From the NCBI RefSeq assembly GCF_001570425.1, contig NZ_BCSX01000034.1, forward strand, positions 49,117 to 113,116: a DNA stretch of 64,000 nt, written 5' to 3'. The first letter of the stretch is position 1, and the number at the start of each line of letters is the position of its first letter. Of the stretch, positions 18,218 through 29,167 are shown piece by piece. This stretch comes from Mycolicibacterium brisbanense. GTDB taxonomy: Bacteria > Actinomycetota > Actinomycetes > Mycobacteriales > Mycobacteriaceae. The position numbers and the translations under genes were made by a program. Below the pieces are notes generated by a model, which saw only the letters and a list, made by a program, of their open reading frames with translations, did not search any database and had not been told where the DNA came from.

Positions 18218-20392
18218 TTGAGCGGAAATGCGGCCCGTCTGCAGGCCATCACCAGTGTCGAGGCCTACGTACCGCCGGCGATCAGTTTCGTCCCAGGTGA
18301 GGCGCCCGGCTCGATCTTCGGCGCCAACGTGTTCACCAAGGCCGAGATGCAGGCACGGCTGCCGAAATCGGTGTACAAGTCTGTCGTCGCGACCATCGAG
18401 AAGGGGGCCAAGCTCGATCCGTCGGTGGCCGATGCAGTTGCCGCGGCGATGAAGGACTGGGCGATGGAGATGGGTGCCACCCATTACGCGCACGTCTTCT
18501 ATCCCATGACGGGGCTCACCGCCGAGAAGCACGACTCCTTCCTCGAGCCGGTCTCCGACGGACAGACCTTGGCAGAATTCGCCGGCAAGACCCTCATCCA
18601 GGGTGAGCCCGACGCGTCGAGCTTCCCGTCGGGCGGCTTGCGCAGCACCTTTGAGGCCCGCGGGTACACGGGCTGGGACGTCACCAGCCCGGCCTACATC
18701 TTGGAGAACCCGAACGGCAACACGCTTTGTATCCCAACGGTTTTCGTGTCGATGACCGGTGAGGCCCTGGACTACAAGACCCCGCTGCTGCGCAGCCAGC
18801 AGGCCATGGGTGTGCACGCCGAGCGCATCCTGAGGCTGTTCGGCCACGAGAACCTGGGCAAGGTCGTCTCGTTCTGCGGTCCCGAGCAGGAGTACTTCCT
18901 GGTGGACCGGCACTTCTTCCTGGCTCGACCCGACCTCATCAACGCCGGCCGTACGCTGTTCGGCGCCAAGCCGCCCAAGGGACAGGAATTCGACGACCAC
19001 TACTTCGGTGCGGTTCCCGAGCGGGTGCTGGGATTCATGATGGACACCGAGCGGGAGTTGTTCAAGCTGGGCATCCCCGCCAAGACCCGGCACAACGAGG
19101 TGGCACCGGGACAGTTCGAGGTGGCGCCGATGTTCGAGCGGGCCAACCTCGCTTCCGACCACCAGCAGCTGCTGATGACGGTGTTCAAGGCCGTCGCCAA
19201 GAAACACGGGATGGAATGCCTGTTCCATGAGAAGCCGTTCGCGGGCGTCAACGGGTCCGGCAAGCATGTGAACTTCTCGATGGGCAACGCCGAACTCGGA
19301 TCGCTGTTGGTGCCCGGTGACACCCCGCACGAGAACGCCCAGTTCCTGGTGTTCTGCGCGGCGGTCATCCGCGCGGTGCACAAATATGCCGGGCTGCTGC
19401 GTGTTTCGGTCGCGTCGGCCACCAACGACCACCGGCTGGGTGCCAACGAGGCGCCGCCGGCCATCATCTCGATCTTCCTCGGAGACCAGCTGGCCGACGT
19501 GTTCGAGCAGATCGCCAAGGGTGCAGCGACGTCGTCAAAAGGCAAGGGCTCGATGATCATCGGTGTTGACACCCTGCCGGTCCTGCCGACCGATCCCGGC
19601 GACCGCAACCGCACGAGCCCGTTTGCCTTCACGGGCAACCGTTTCGAATTCCGGGCTCCGGGTTCGGGGCAGACCGTCGCGGTGCCGATGATCATCCTCA
19701 ACACCATCATGGCCGACTCGTTCGACCATATCGCCACGCTGCTGGAGCAGGCGGTGGCCGACGGGGAGGACTTCGACACCGCGGTACAGAAGCTGCTCAC
19801 CGACATCATCACCGAACACGGTGCGGTGGTGTTCAACGGCGACGGTTACTCCGAGAACTGGCAGATCGAGGCCGCCACCCGCGGCCTGCCCAACTTCAAG
19901 ACCACGCTGGACGCGTTGCCTGCGCTGATCGCACCGGAGTCGGTCGAATTGTTCGAGAAGTACGGGGTGTTCAACGAACGCGAGTTGCACAGCCGCTACG
20001 AGGTCCGGTTGGAGCAGTACGCGCTGACGATCGGGGTCGAGGCCAAGCTGACACTCGAACTCGGGTCGACCGTGATCCTGCCGGCCGCCATCCGGTACCA
20101 GACCGAGCTGGCCCAGAATGTCGCGACCCTCAAGGCCGCCGGTGTCGAACCGGATATGACATTGCTGCAGCAGGTTTCGGAGCCGATCAGCGCGTTGTCG
20201 GCCGCCTTGGCCACTCTGAAGGCAGGGCTGTCCCACGACGGCGCCACTGCGCTGGAGGAGGCAGGCAACGCGCGCGATACGCTGCTGCCCGCGATGGCGC
20301 AGGTGCGCGCCGCGGCGGATGAGTTGGAGGGTGTGGTGGCCGACGACCTGTGGCCGTTGCCGACCTACCAGGAAATGCTCTACATCCTCTGA
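18218..20392 (+). CDS. Glutamine synthetase, type III
   Basis: A 724-residue ATP-dependent glutamate-ammonia ligase of the GSIII class, much longer than the usual GlnA1 (about 480). The N-terminal 'FGANVFTKAEMQARLPKSVYK' is GSIII-specific. 'CGPEQEYFLVDR' holds metal and glutamate ligands; 'CLFHEKPFAGVNGSGKHVNFSMGN' matches the ATP/glutamate site; 'NRFEFRAPGSGQTVA' follows. The C-terminal extension (about residues 560-724) is typical. The start is TTG at 18218 after ATAGGGA; no in-frame ATG is close. It stands alone, downstream of the divergent fdhD. Confidence 0.95.
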   Translation: MSGNAARLQAITSVEAYVPPAISFVPGEAPGSIFGANVFTKAEMQARLPKSVYKSVVATIEKGAKLDPSVADAVAAAMKDWAMEMGATHYAHVFYPMTGLTAEKHDSFLEPVSDGQTLAEFAGKTLIQGEPDASSFPSGGLRSTFEARGYTGWDVTSPAYILENPNGNTLCIPTVFVSMTGEALDYKTPLLRSQQAMGVHAERILRLFGHENLGKVVSFCGPEQEYFLVDRHFFLARPDLINAGRTLFGAKPPKGQEFDDHYFGAVPERVLGFMMDTERELFKLGIPAKTRHNEVAPGQFEVAPMFERANLASDHQQLLMTVFKAVAKKHGMECLFHEKPFAGVNGSGKHVNFSMGNAELGSLLVPGDTPHENAQFLVFCAAVIRAVHKYAGLLRVSVASATNDHRLGANEAPPAIISIFLGDQLADVFEQIAKGAATSSKGKGSMIIGVDTLPVLPTDPGDRNRTSPFAFTGNRFEFRAPGSGQTVAVPMIILNTIMADSFDHIATLLEQAVADGEDFDTAVQKLLTDIITEHGAVVFNGDGYSENWQIEAATRGLPNFKTTLDALPALIAPESVELFEKYGVFNERELHSRYEVRLEQYALTIGVEAKLTLELGSTVILPAAIRYQTELAQNVATLKAAGVEPDMTLLQQVSEPISALSAALATLKAGLSHDGATALEEAGNARDTLLPAMAQVRAAADELEGVVADDLWPLPTYQEMLYIL

Positions 20393-20402
20393 GGTGGTCG
20401 TC

Positions 20403-20459
20403 GCCGGGTGTGGGGTTGGTCCCGTCCGGGACCCCGGTAACCGCAGCCCCACATCCGGC
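20403..20459 (+). terminator. Large hairpin after the glutamine synthetase
   Basis: GCCGGGTGTGGGGTTG pairs with CGCAGCCCCACATCCGGC (one or two G-T pairs), and a second hairpin GTCCC-gtcc-GGGAC sits in its loop. It lies between the stop of this gene and the stop of a convergent gene, with no T run. Likely a terminator for both. Confidence 0.65.
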
Positions 20460-20470
20460 GATCCGCCGGG

Positions 20471-21319
20471 TCAGAGCACCGAACGCGCAGAGTCGGCCGC
20501 CAGTTTGAGCGCTTCGCGAACCGGCAGCTTTCGGAATGGGGCCGACAGGATCTCCACCCCCCACGGACCGTCGAAACCGCGGTCGCGTAACACCGCCACC
20601 AGGCCGGCAAGGTCGAATGTGCCTTCGCCGCAGAGCAGCCGGCGCTCGACGGTGTCCTCGAACAATGATCCGACAACGGTGGCGGCGGCATCGTCGAGCT
20701 CGACCCCGAACACCATCCCGGGTGACAAGGCGCTGCGCAGCTCGTCCAGGGACGTGCCCGCGCGGAACACGTGCCAGGCGTCCACCAGCAGCCCGACGCC
20801 GGGATGGGCTGCGGCCGTGACGATGTCGGCTCCCATTGGCACCGTCGAGATGAGCGAGAACGGCATGGTCTCGATGGCGATGCGAGTGCCGTGTTCGGCC
20901 GCTTGATCGGCGAGTTCCCGAAGCGGGTCGATCAGCGCCTCGGGATGTGCTGTGCGGGAGCCGAGTTCGGAGCCGATCTTGATGAATGCCGGGCCGAGCG
21001 TGTCAGCGGCCTCGAACAACAGCTCGCGGACGTCGTAGAAATCGCCGGCCGTCCCGCGGGGCAGCCACCACCGCTCGAGCAGTTCGATCTCGATGTGGGT
21101 GAGCCCCGCCTCGGCGATCAGATCACGAAGACCCGGGTAGCCCAACGTATCCCGGATCACACGCAAATCGTCGGCAATGAGGCCGAGGCCGGTGTACCCG
21201 GCTTCGGCCGCGGCCGCGACGCGTTCGGCGATGGGCACGGGGCTCGTCGCGGGACTGTGCATCGGTGAGGTGTCGCCGGCGCTGGTCCATGCCGTTGCCA
21301 CCAAGCGCGCTTGTGTCAC
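20471..21319 (-). CDS. Sugar phosphate isomerase/epimerase (AP2Ec TIM barrel) at the end of the inositol operon
   Basis: A 282-residue xylose-isomerase-like TIM barrel. Metal-site acids are visible in 'HIEIELLERWW', 'IAIETMPF', 'LLVDAWHVFRAG' and 'WGVEILS'. It could be an inosose isomerase (IolI/IolH role) or another keto-sugar epimerase. GTG at 21319 has GGGAGA upstream; the open frame above it runs through a palindromic repeat and is not coding. It is the last gene downstream of iolG, separated by 96 bases that hold the repeat, so it may be partly uncoupled from the operon. Confidence 0.8.
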   Translation of the reverse strand: MTQARLVATAWTSAGDTSPMHSPATSPVPIAERVAAAAEAGYTGLGLIADDLRVIRDTLGYPGLRDLIAEAGLTHIEIELLERWWLPRGTAGDFYDVRELLFEAADTLGPAFIKIGSELGSRTAHPEALIDPLRELADQAAEHGTRIAIETMPFSLISTVPMGADIVTAAAHPGVGLLVDAWHVFRAGTSLDELRSALSPGMVFGVELDDAAATVVGSLFEDTVERRLLCGEGTFDLAGLVAVLRDRGFDGPWGVEILSAPFRKLPVREALKLAADSARSVL

Positions 21320-21330
21320 TGTCGTCTCCC

Positions 21331-21391
21331 GTGAGTGTGCGCAAAATGCCGACCGCAAGCGGCGTGTCGGGGGACAGACACGCACGCTCGC
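21331..21391. repeat. Intergenic palindromic repeat, GGCGTGTC family (copy 3)
   Basis: GTGAGTGTGCG at one end faces CGCACGCTCGC at the other, with GCGGCGTGTCGGGG near the centre. Its reverse complement matches the copy at 32199-32259 over the first 20 or so bases. It sits between two genes of the same direction inside the inositol operon. Confidence 0.7.
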
Positions 21392-21415
21392 GGTGCAGGG
21401 GTGCAGGGGTGGGGG

Positions 21416-22456
21416 CTAGGCGCCGGGGATGGAGGCGCGGTCGACCATGGACACGTCGACCGGCTGGCCGGACTGCAGGGATTCGACGCCTGCGGCGCAG
21501 ACCGCGGCAGCGGCATAACCGTCCCATGCGCTCGGGCCGTCGGTGTAGTCCCCGGTGGCTTGCCCGCGCCGCACCGCGTTGACCCATCGCTGGAACTCGG
21601 TGTCGTAGGCCCGGCCGAACCGCTCCCGGAAGCCGGGCGTGATCTGGCCACCCCACGTGCCGGGGCCTGCCTGTCCTCCTTTGCGGATCAGCCCGACGTC
21701 GAGTCCGATGAACGCCGAACCCATTTCACCGACCAACTCGGTGCGCACCTCGTAGGCCACGCCGGTGGTGACGAACAGTTCGACGTCGACGTGCTTGCCT
21801 GACGTGGTTCGCATGATCGCGATTTGGGGATCCTGAATGCCTTGCGGTGCACCGGGATTGGTCGCTGGCTTGATGATCTGGATCGAGGCGATCTCCTCGT
21901 CGAACAGGAACCGCGTCACGTCGACCTCGTGGACCAGCGAATCCTTGACCACCATCGAACTGTCGAAACTCGGCGGCACGGCCGGGTTGCGGTGCACGCA
22001 GTGCAGCACCAGGGGCTGCCCGAACTCGCCGGCGTCCATCAGCGCTTTCAGCTGCATGTACTCGTCGTCGAAGCGGCGCATGAAGCCGACCTGGATCAGT
22101 CGCCTACCCAGTTCGGCTTCGCGCTTGACGACCTCCAGCGACGATTCCACGTCGGTGGTCAACGGCTTTTCACACAACACCGGCTTGACGTGATCCAGGC
22201 ATGCCAGCAGTTGCTTGTCGTGCGTGGGCCCGGGGGTGGCCAACACCACCGCATCCACGTCGGGATCGGCGATCGCATCCAATGGGTCCCCGACGGCCCG
22301 GCAGCCGGGGACGCCCGCGGCGACGGCTTCGGCCTTCTCGGTGAGGAAGTCGTTCACCACCGTGACGCGGGCACCGGAGATGCGCGTGGCCAGCCGTTCG
22401 ACGTGGTCGGCACCCATGATGCCCACACCGAGCACGGCGATACGCAGGTCGGACAT
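21416..22456 (-). CDS. iolG: Gfo/Idh/MocA oxidoreductase, probable myo-inositol 2-dehydrogenase
   Basis: A 346-residue NAD-dependent dehydrogenase. The Rossmann motif is IAVLGVGIMGADHVERL; the family signature 'CEKPLTTDVESS' carries the catalytic Lys; 'GFMRRFDDEYMQLK' and 'VHEVDVTRFLFDEE' (active-site His/Asp) follow. In inositol catabolism the first step is oxidation of myo-inositol to 2-keto-myo-inositol. Position next to iolE and at the 3' part of the iol operon supports that role. It starts 7 bases after iolE ends. Three other genes of this family are in the window, so the assignment as the main inositol dehydrogenase rests on context. Confidence 0.85.
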   Translation of the reverse strand: MSDLRIAVLGVGIMGADHVERLATRISGARVTVVNDFLTEKAEAVAAGVPGCRAVGDPLDAIADPDVDAVVLATPGPTHDKQLLACLDHVKPVLCEKPLTTDVESSLEVVKREAELGRRLIQVGFMRRFDDEYMQLKALMDAGEFGQPLVLHCVHRNPAVPPSFDSSMVVKDSLVHEVDVTRFLFDEEIASIQIIKPATNPGAPQGIQDPQIAIMRTTSGKHVDVELFVTTGVAYEVRTELVGEMGSAFIGLDVGLIRKGGQAGPGTWGGQITPGFRERFGRAYDTEFQRWVNAVRRGQATGDYTDGPSAWDGYAAAAVCAAGVESLQSGQPVDVSMVDRASIPGA

Positions 22457-22463
22457 TGTTCTC

Positions 22464-23369
22464 CTAGCGGAATTTCACAGACGGAATACCACACGACCCC
22501 AGGTAGGACTGGGTTCGCTTGGCGATGGGCAGGGGTGCGTCGACCTCGCAGGGATACATGTCCTGCTCGACGATCGCGAATACGTCGATGCCGAGCTTCT
22601 CGATTTCGGCGAGCAGTGGCGGCATTTCCGGGATGCCCAGTGGCGGCTCGGTCATCGCGCCCAGCTTGACGGCCTCGCCGAACGGCAGGTCCTCGGCCTC
22701 GACCTTGGCGCGCACCTCGGGGTCGACCTGCTTGAGGTGCAGGTAGCCGATGCGGTCGGGGGCCCGGCGGATGATTGCGATGTTGTCGCCGCCGCAGTAG
22801 CTGATGTGGCCGGTGTCCAGACACAGGTTGACGAACTCGCCGTCGGTGCCGTCGAGGAAGCGGTAGACGTTCTCCTCGGTGTCGACGTGGCTGTCGGCAT
22901 GCGGATGGTATTGCGCACGCACACCGTACTTTTCGAACATCGCCTTGCCGAGTTCGTTCATGCCCTGGGTCTTCTTGCGCCACTGCTCGGCGGTGAGGTT
23001 CCGATCCTCGAGCACCGCGCCGGTGGCGGGGTCGCGCCACATCTCGGGGATGACGACGACGTGCTTGCCGCCCACGGCGGCGGTGAGTCGTGCGACGTCC
23101 TCGATCTGGGTCCAGACGGCATCCCACGAGTTGTCTTGATGCAGGTGCTCGAAGACGGTTCCGGCCGACAGCTTCAGATTGCGCTTGGCCAGTTCGTCGG
23201 AGAGCTGCTGCGGATCGGTGGGCAGATAGCCGAACGGCCCCAGTTCGATCCACTCGTAACCGGATTCGGCGACCTCGTCGAGGAAGCGCGGGTATGGGGT
23301 CTGCTTGGGATCGTCGGGAAACCAGACGCCCCAGGAGTCGGGGGCCGAACCAACGAGGATCTTGCTCAC
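22464..23369 (-). CDS. iolE: IolE, 2-keto-myo-inositol dehydratase
   Basis: A 301-residue AP2Ec TIM-barrel enzyme that removes water from 2-keto-myo-inositol to give the trihydroxycyclohexane dione. Typical features are 'GSAPDSWGVWFPDDPKQTP' at the start, 'YHPHADSHVDTEENVYRFL', 'LCLDTGHISYCGGDN' and 'FAIVEQDMYP', which carry the metal ligands. GTG at 23369 has GAAGGAAG upstream. It lies 13 bases after iolD. Confidence 0.93.
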   Translation of the reverse strand: MSKILVGSAPDSWGVWFPDDPKQTPYPRFLDEVAESGYEWIELGPFGYLPTDPQQLSDELAKRNLKLSAGTVFEHLHQDNSWDAVWTQIEDVARLTAAVGGKHVVVIPEMWRDPATGAVLEDRNLTAEQWRKKTQGMNELGKAMFEKYGVRAQYHPHADSHVDTEENVYRFLDGTDGEFVNLCLDTGHISYCGGDNIAIIRRAPDRIGYLHLKQVDPEVRAKVEAEDLPFGEAVKLGAMTEPPLGIPEMPPLLAEIEKLGIDVFAIVEQDMYPCEVDAPLPIAKRTQSYLGSCGIPSVKFR

Positions 23370-23382
23370 TATGGGCTTCCTT

Positions 23383-25335
<1,953 letters not shown>

Positions 25336-25337
25336 GG

Positions 25338-26234
25338 TCAGGCTCCTTCGTAGGCGGTGAAGGGTAGGCGCGGGTCGACGGACTGGTGCTCCCAGCTGCT
25401 GCGCAGCCAGGTGTGATCGGGGTCGTCGCAGATCCTCCACGCGCGCTCGGGACCCGACCCGGCCATCACGTTGAGGTAGTACATGTGGTGCCCCGGTGCG
25501 GCGATGGACGGACCGTGGTAGCCGTGTGGCACCAGGACGACATCACCCGAACGCACCTCCTCGAGCACCTCGATCGGACGCTGCGGTGTGCCGTAGACGC
25601 GGTGATAGCCGAAACCCGGTGTCCCGGCGGGGCTGTCGTCGATCTCGAAGTAGTAGATCTCCTCCAGCTGCGTCTCCACGTCGGTGTTCTCGTCATGCTT
25701 GTGCGCGGGGTAGCTCGACCAGTTGCCGCCCGGGGTGATCACCTCGCATGCGATGAGCGAGTCGGCCTCGAACGCCGTCGCCGTGCCGAAGTTGTGCACC
25801 TGACGGCTGCAGTTGCCCGCACCACGCAGCTCCACCGCGACGTCGGCGGCGGCGACGCGCCGGTTGGGGTAGGAGCGGGCGGCGCGAGCCCCGCAGATCG
25901 CCACGCGGCCATGGCCGCGCAACGTGTACGTCTGACCGGTACCGAGATAGACCATGTCGGCAGGGCCGTCGAACACCGATGCGCGGGGCGACAATTCGAA
26001 CGTCTCGTCGCCGCAATCCACGGCACCGCCGCCAGCGAGCGGCAGGATCATCACTTCGGTGTCGCCGGTGCTGCGCGTGATCGACTCGGTGCGGTCGAGG
26101 TCCACCACGTGCAGGCTGGACTCCGCCCACCCTGCCGATTCCGGCGTGATGTCGACGGTGTACGGGGCGGTGGCACTGTTGGCGGGGATATACAACTTGC
26201 CGCGCACGCGAGGAGCACTGGAAATCTCGTGCAT
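25338..26234 (-). CDS. iolB: IolB, 5-deoxy-glucuronate isomerase
   Basis: A 298-residue cupin enzyme that converts 5-deoxy-glucuronate into 5-dehydro-2-deoxygluconate. 'SYPAHKHDEN' supplies metal-binding His residues, followed by 'EEIYYFEID' and 'GFGYHRVY'; 'VLVPHGYHGPSIAAPGHHMYYLNVMAG' closes the second cupin motif. It begins one base after the aldolase-like gene ends. Confidence 0.95.
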   Translation of the reverse strand: MHEISSAPRVRGKLYIPANSATAPYTVDITPESAGWAESSLHVVDLDRTESITRSTGDTEVMILPLAGGGAVDCGDETFELSPRASVFDGPADMVYLGTGQTYTLRGHGRVAICGARAARSYPNRRVAAADVAVELRGAGNCSRQVHNFGTATAFEADSLIACEVITPGGNWSSYPAHKHDENTDVETQLEEIYYFEIDDSPAGTPGFGYHRVYGTPQRPIEVLEEVRSGDVVLVPHGYHGPSIAAPGHHMYYLNVMAGSGPERAWRICDDPDHTWLRSSWEHQSVDPRLPFTAYEGA

Positions 26235-26235
26235 A

Positions 26236-27111
26236 TCAGCGCACCATCTTGACGGCTGTCGCGACGGCGCCGCTGACGTCGTCGTCGTTGGGGTACAACA
26301 GGGTCCGGCCCACCACCAGGCCCCGCACAGAGGGCAGCCCGAGGGCTTTCTCCCAGGATGCGAACGCCTCGTCGGGATCGGCGGGATCGCCGCCGAGCAG
26401 CAGCGTCGGCAGGGTGGTGGATTCCATCACGCGGTCCATCTCGGGGACCACCGGCAGTTTCATCCAGGTGTAGGCCGAAGTCGATCCGAGTCCCTGACCG
26501 ATGTGAACCGATTTGATCACCGCATCGGGGGACAGGTCGTTGCGGACCTTGCCGTCGACGCGGGCCGACATGAACGGTTCGAGCATCGCGATCAGACCGT
26601 GTGCGGCCAGATCATCGATCGCCTGGGCGCACGCCGTGAGGGTGGACACCGTACCGGGATCATCAAGAGCGATGCGGCACAGCATCTTTCCACCGTTCAT
26701 CCGGGCGGCGGCGGTCGATGCCGCGGTGGCGCCGGTCATCCGGTCGTCCAACTCGAACGATGCGCCCGCGAGGCCTCCGCGGTTGAACGAGGAGAACACG
26801 ACCTTGTCCTCGAGCGCGCCCAGCAGCACCAGGTCGTCGAGGATGTCGGAGCTCGCCAGCACGCCGTCGACGCCCGGGACGGCCAGGGCCGCCCGCAGCC
26901 GGTCCAGCAGATCGGTGCGGCTGTTCATCGCCGTGGGCCGCGACCCGACGCCGAGTGCGCCGCGCGCCGGGTGGTCGGCGGCGACGATCATCAGCCTGCC
27001 GTCGCCACGTGTGGTCGGGCGGGTCGTACGTTCCTGCCAGGCTTTCGCGACGGCACCCGGCTCGGTGGCCCGAAGCTGGGTCACTTCGGCATAGTCTCGG
27101 CATTTAGACAT
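26236..27111 (-). CDS. Cgl0159-like TIM-barrel aldolase of the inositol pathway
   Basis: A 291-residue (beta/alpha)8 protein of the group named after Corynebacterium Cgl0159, which in actinobacteria lies inside iol clusters. 'LMIVAADHPARGALGVG' and 'LPTLLLGGDPADPDEAFASW' recall class I aldolases of the DhnA/LsrF type. By position it probably replaces IolJ, splitting 5-dehydro-2-deoxygluconate 6-phosphate into dihydroxyacetone phosphate and malonate semialdehyde; this is inference. The ATG at 27111 overlaps the iolC stop by 8 bases. The start could be slightly downstream. Confidence 0.8.
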   Translation of the reverse strand: MSKCRDYAEVTQLRATEPGAVAKAWQERTTRPTTRGDGRLMIVAADHPARGALGVGSRPTAMNSRTDLLDRLRAALAVPGVDGVLASSDILDDLVLLGALEDKVVFSSFNRGGLAGASFELDDRMTGATAASTAAARMNGGKMLCRIALDDPGTVSTLTACAQAIDDLAAHGLIAMLEPFMSARVDGKVRNDLSPDAVIKSVHIGQGLGSTSAYTWMKLPVVPEMDRVMESTTLPTLLLGGDPADPDEAFASWEKALGLPSVRGLVVGRTLLYPNDDDVSGAVATAVKMVR

Positions 27112-28108
27112 TGACGGCCTCCACGGCGGTTTGTTCGGCGAGATCGGCCACCTCGGTGGCAGTCGGCATCGCGGTTGAGCATTCGAGCCGGGACGCCACG
27201 ATGGCACCGGCGGCGTTGGCGTAACGCAGCGTCTTCTCCAGCGGCCAACCGTGCAGCAGCCCGTGAATCAGGCTGCCGCCGAAGGCATCTCCTGCGCCGA
27301 GCCCGTTGACGACGTCGACCTGGTTCGGCGGCACGGTGACCGCACTGTGCCTGGTCTTGCCCAGCACGCCCCGCGGTCCCTGCTTGACGATGGCGAGCTC
27401 GACACCGAGGTCGAGCAGCGCATCGGCGGCCTTGTGCGGGTTGGTCTCGCCGACGGCGATCTCGCATTCCTCGCGGTTGCCGACAGCGACGGTGACGTAC
27501 TGCAGGGCACGTTGCACCTGCTCGGTGGCGGCCGCAGGTGTGGCCCAGAACATCGGCCGGTAGTCGAGATCGAGCACGGTCAGCGGTTTGCGGGCTGTGT
27601 CATTCCCCGTCGCTGCGCTCGCCCCCCGGGCCTCCCACGCCGCGAAATGAGCACCGCGGCTGGGCTCTTCGGAGAGCCCGGTGACCGTCGACCAATACAG
27701 CCGAGCGTTGCCGATGGCGTCCAGGTCGAGCTCGTCGGCGCGGACCTGCAGATCGGGTGCGGACGGCTTGCGGTAGAAGTACAGCGGAAAATCGTCGGGC
27801 GGGAAGATCTCGCAGAATGTCACGGGCGTCGGGTACTCGCCGTGGGTGGTGACGAAGCGGTTGTCGACGCCGAGCCTCGCGAGTTCGTTACGGACGAAGC
27901 GGCCGAAGGGGTCGTCGCCCACACCGGAGATCAGCGCCGCGCGGTTGCCCAACCGGGCCGCGGCCACCGACACGTTGGCGGCGCTGCCGCCGAGAAACTT
28001 GCCGAACGATTCGACGTGCTCCAAACCGACTCCGACCTGGAGGGGATACACGTCGACGCCGCAGCGGCCGATGGCGACGACATCGAAGGCCTGGTTGGTA
28101 TCGGTCAC
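27104..28108 (-). CDS. iolC: IolC, 5-dehydro-2-deoxygluconokinase
   Basis: A 334-residue PfkB-family kinase. 'GGSAANVSVAAARLG' binds sugar, 'LISGVGDDPFGRFVRNEL' follows, and the C-terminal 'NGLGAGDAFGGSLIHGLL' holds the catalytic Asp and anion hole. It phosphorylates 5-dehydro-2-deoxygluconate. It is the first gene of the inositol operon; the operator-like site about 120 bases upstream (28226-28240) is shared with the ABC importer. Confidence 0.92.
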   Translation of the reverse strand: MTDTNQAFDVVAIGRCGVDVYPLQVGVGLEHVESFGKFLGGSAANVSVAAARLGNRAALISGVGDDPFGRFVRNELARLGVDNRFVTTHGEYPTPVTFCEIFPPDDFPLYFYRKPSAPDLQVRADELDLDAIGNARLYWSTVTGLSEEPSRGAHFAAWEARGASAATGNDTARKPLTVLDLDYRPMFWATPAAATEQVQRALQYVTVAVGNREECEIAVGETNPHKAADALLDLGVELAIVKQGPRGVLGKTRHSAVTVPPNQVDVVNGLGAGDAFGGSLIHGLLHGWPLEKTLRYANAAGAIVASRLECSTAMPTATEVADLAEQTAVEAVNV

Positions 28109-28194
28109 GAGGGAACTCCCGAGTGTGGTGTGGGCATATGCGGTTTCGGCGGGACGGCGCGCACGACGATCGGTTGCGTCTGCCGTCGGTGTCG

Positions 28195-28240
28195 ACTGTG
28201 CGCCCCGTCACCGCGTGCTGTCAAGACTTTGTTCGGACAT
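28195..28240 (-). promoter_or_regulatory. Operator and promoter of the inositol operon
   Basis: On the minus strand ATGTCCGAACAAAGT (28240-28226) is followed one base later by TTGACA (28224-28219), a good -35 box, and a weak -10 CACAGT 18 bases on. The 15-mer is identical to that at 29168-29182. A regulator bound here would touch the -35 region. Confidence 0.7.
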
Positions 28241-28320
28241 TCTTACTTTCCGTCATTTGCAGGTAGTCTGTGTAGTCACTCCAGCGAACCCGCGCGGAGG
28301 CCCCGAGGATCGGAGCGAGA

Positions 28321-29058
28321 GTGACCCCGACGCTGTCCGTCGAACTCGACCGTTCGAGTCCGATACCGCTGTACTTTCAGGTGGCCCAGGTCTTCGAAAA
28401 AGCCATTCTGGACGGGCAACTCAAGCCGGGGGACCGCTTCGAGAACGAACTTGCACTCGCCAGCCGGCTCAATCTGTCGCGGCCCACGACGCGGCGTGCC
28501 ATCCAGGAGCTGGTGGACAAGGGCTTGCTGGTACGCAAGCGCGGGGTCGGCACCCAGGTGGTGCAGACGCCCGTGCACCGGCCGGTCGAGTTGACCAGCC
28601 TGTACGACGACCTGGCCCGGGCGGGTCAGGAGCCGGCCACCAGGGTGCTGGACTATGTGTCCGCTCCCGCCGCCGACGACATCGCCGAACGGCTGAATCT
28701 CGCGCCCGGCAGCGAGGTGGTGATGATGCGTCGCCTTCGCAGTTCCGGCGGTCAACCCCTGGCGCTCATGACCAACTATCTGCCTGCCGCGGTCGCCCCC
28801 GACAGGGCTGACCTGGAGCACTCCGGGCTGTACCAGTCGCTGCGTGCGCGAGGCGTTCACATCCGGTTGGCCCGTCAGCGCATCGGTGCGAAGGCTGCCG
28901 ACCGCGACGAGGCGCGGCTGCTCGACGAGAAGCCGAAGGCGCCGCTGCTGGTCATGGAACGCACGGCGTTCGACGACTCCGGTCGCATCGTCGAATACGG
29001 CAGCCACGTGTATCGCGCGTCGCGGTACTACTTCGACACCACGCTGGTGGACCGCTAG
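28321..29058 (+). CDS. GntR-family (HutC-type) regulator of inositol genes
   Basis: A 245-residue regulator divergent from iolC. The N-terminal winged helix (PLYFQVAQVFEKAILDGQLKPGD; RLNLSRPTTRRAIQELVDKGLL) is followed by a UTRA ligand domain (residues about 85-240) ending 'ASRYYFDTTLV'. GTG start follows GGAGCGAGA. It stands between the inositol operon and the ABC importer, and an identical 15-bp site lies at both flanks, so it is the probable local repressor of both. The ligand may be inositol or a pathway intermediate; not shown by sequence. Confidence 0.88.
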   Translation: MTPTLSVELDRSSPIPLYFQVAQVFEKAILDGQLKPGDRFENELALASRLNLSRPTTRRAIQELVDKGLLVRKRGVGTQVVQTPVHRPVELTSLYDDLARAGQEPATRVLDYVSAPAADDIAERLNLAPGSEVVMMRRLRSSGGQPLALMTNYLPAAVAPDRADLEHSGLYQSLRARGVHIRLARQRIGAKAADRDEARLLDEKPKAPLLVMERTAFDDSGRIVEYGSHVYRASRYYFDTTLVDR

Positions 29059-29100
29059 AACGTCGCCAGATCGATTATCTGCCAGTGCTTTTCGCGTCAA

Positions 29101-29133
29101 GCCCGGTCGCCGCAGCGGCGTCGGGCGGCTTTG
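29101..29133 (+). terminator. Hairpin after gntR
   Basis: GCCCGGTCGCCGC and GCGGCGTCGGGC pair around a two-base loop, followed by GGCTTTG. It probably ends the regulator transcript ahead of the importer promoter. Confidence 0.65.
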
Positions 29134-29167
29134 CCGTACCCTGACCGGCATTTGATATGCAGTCCTA

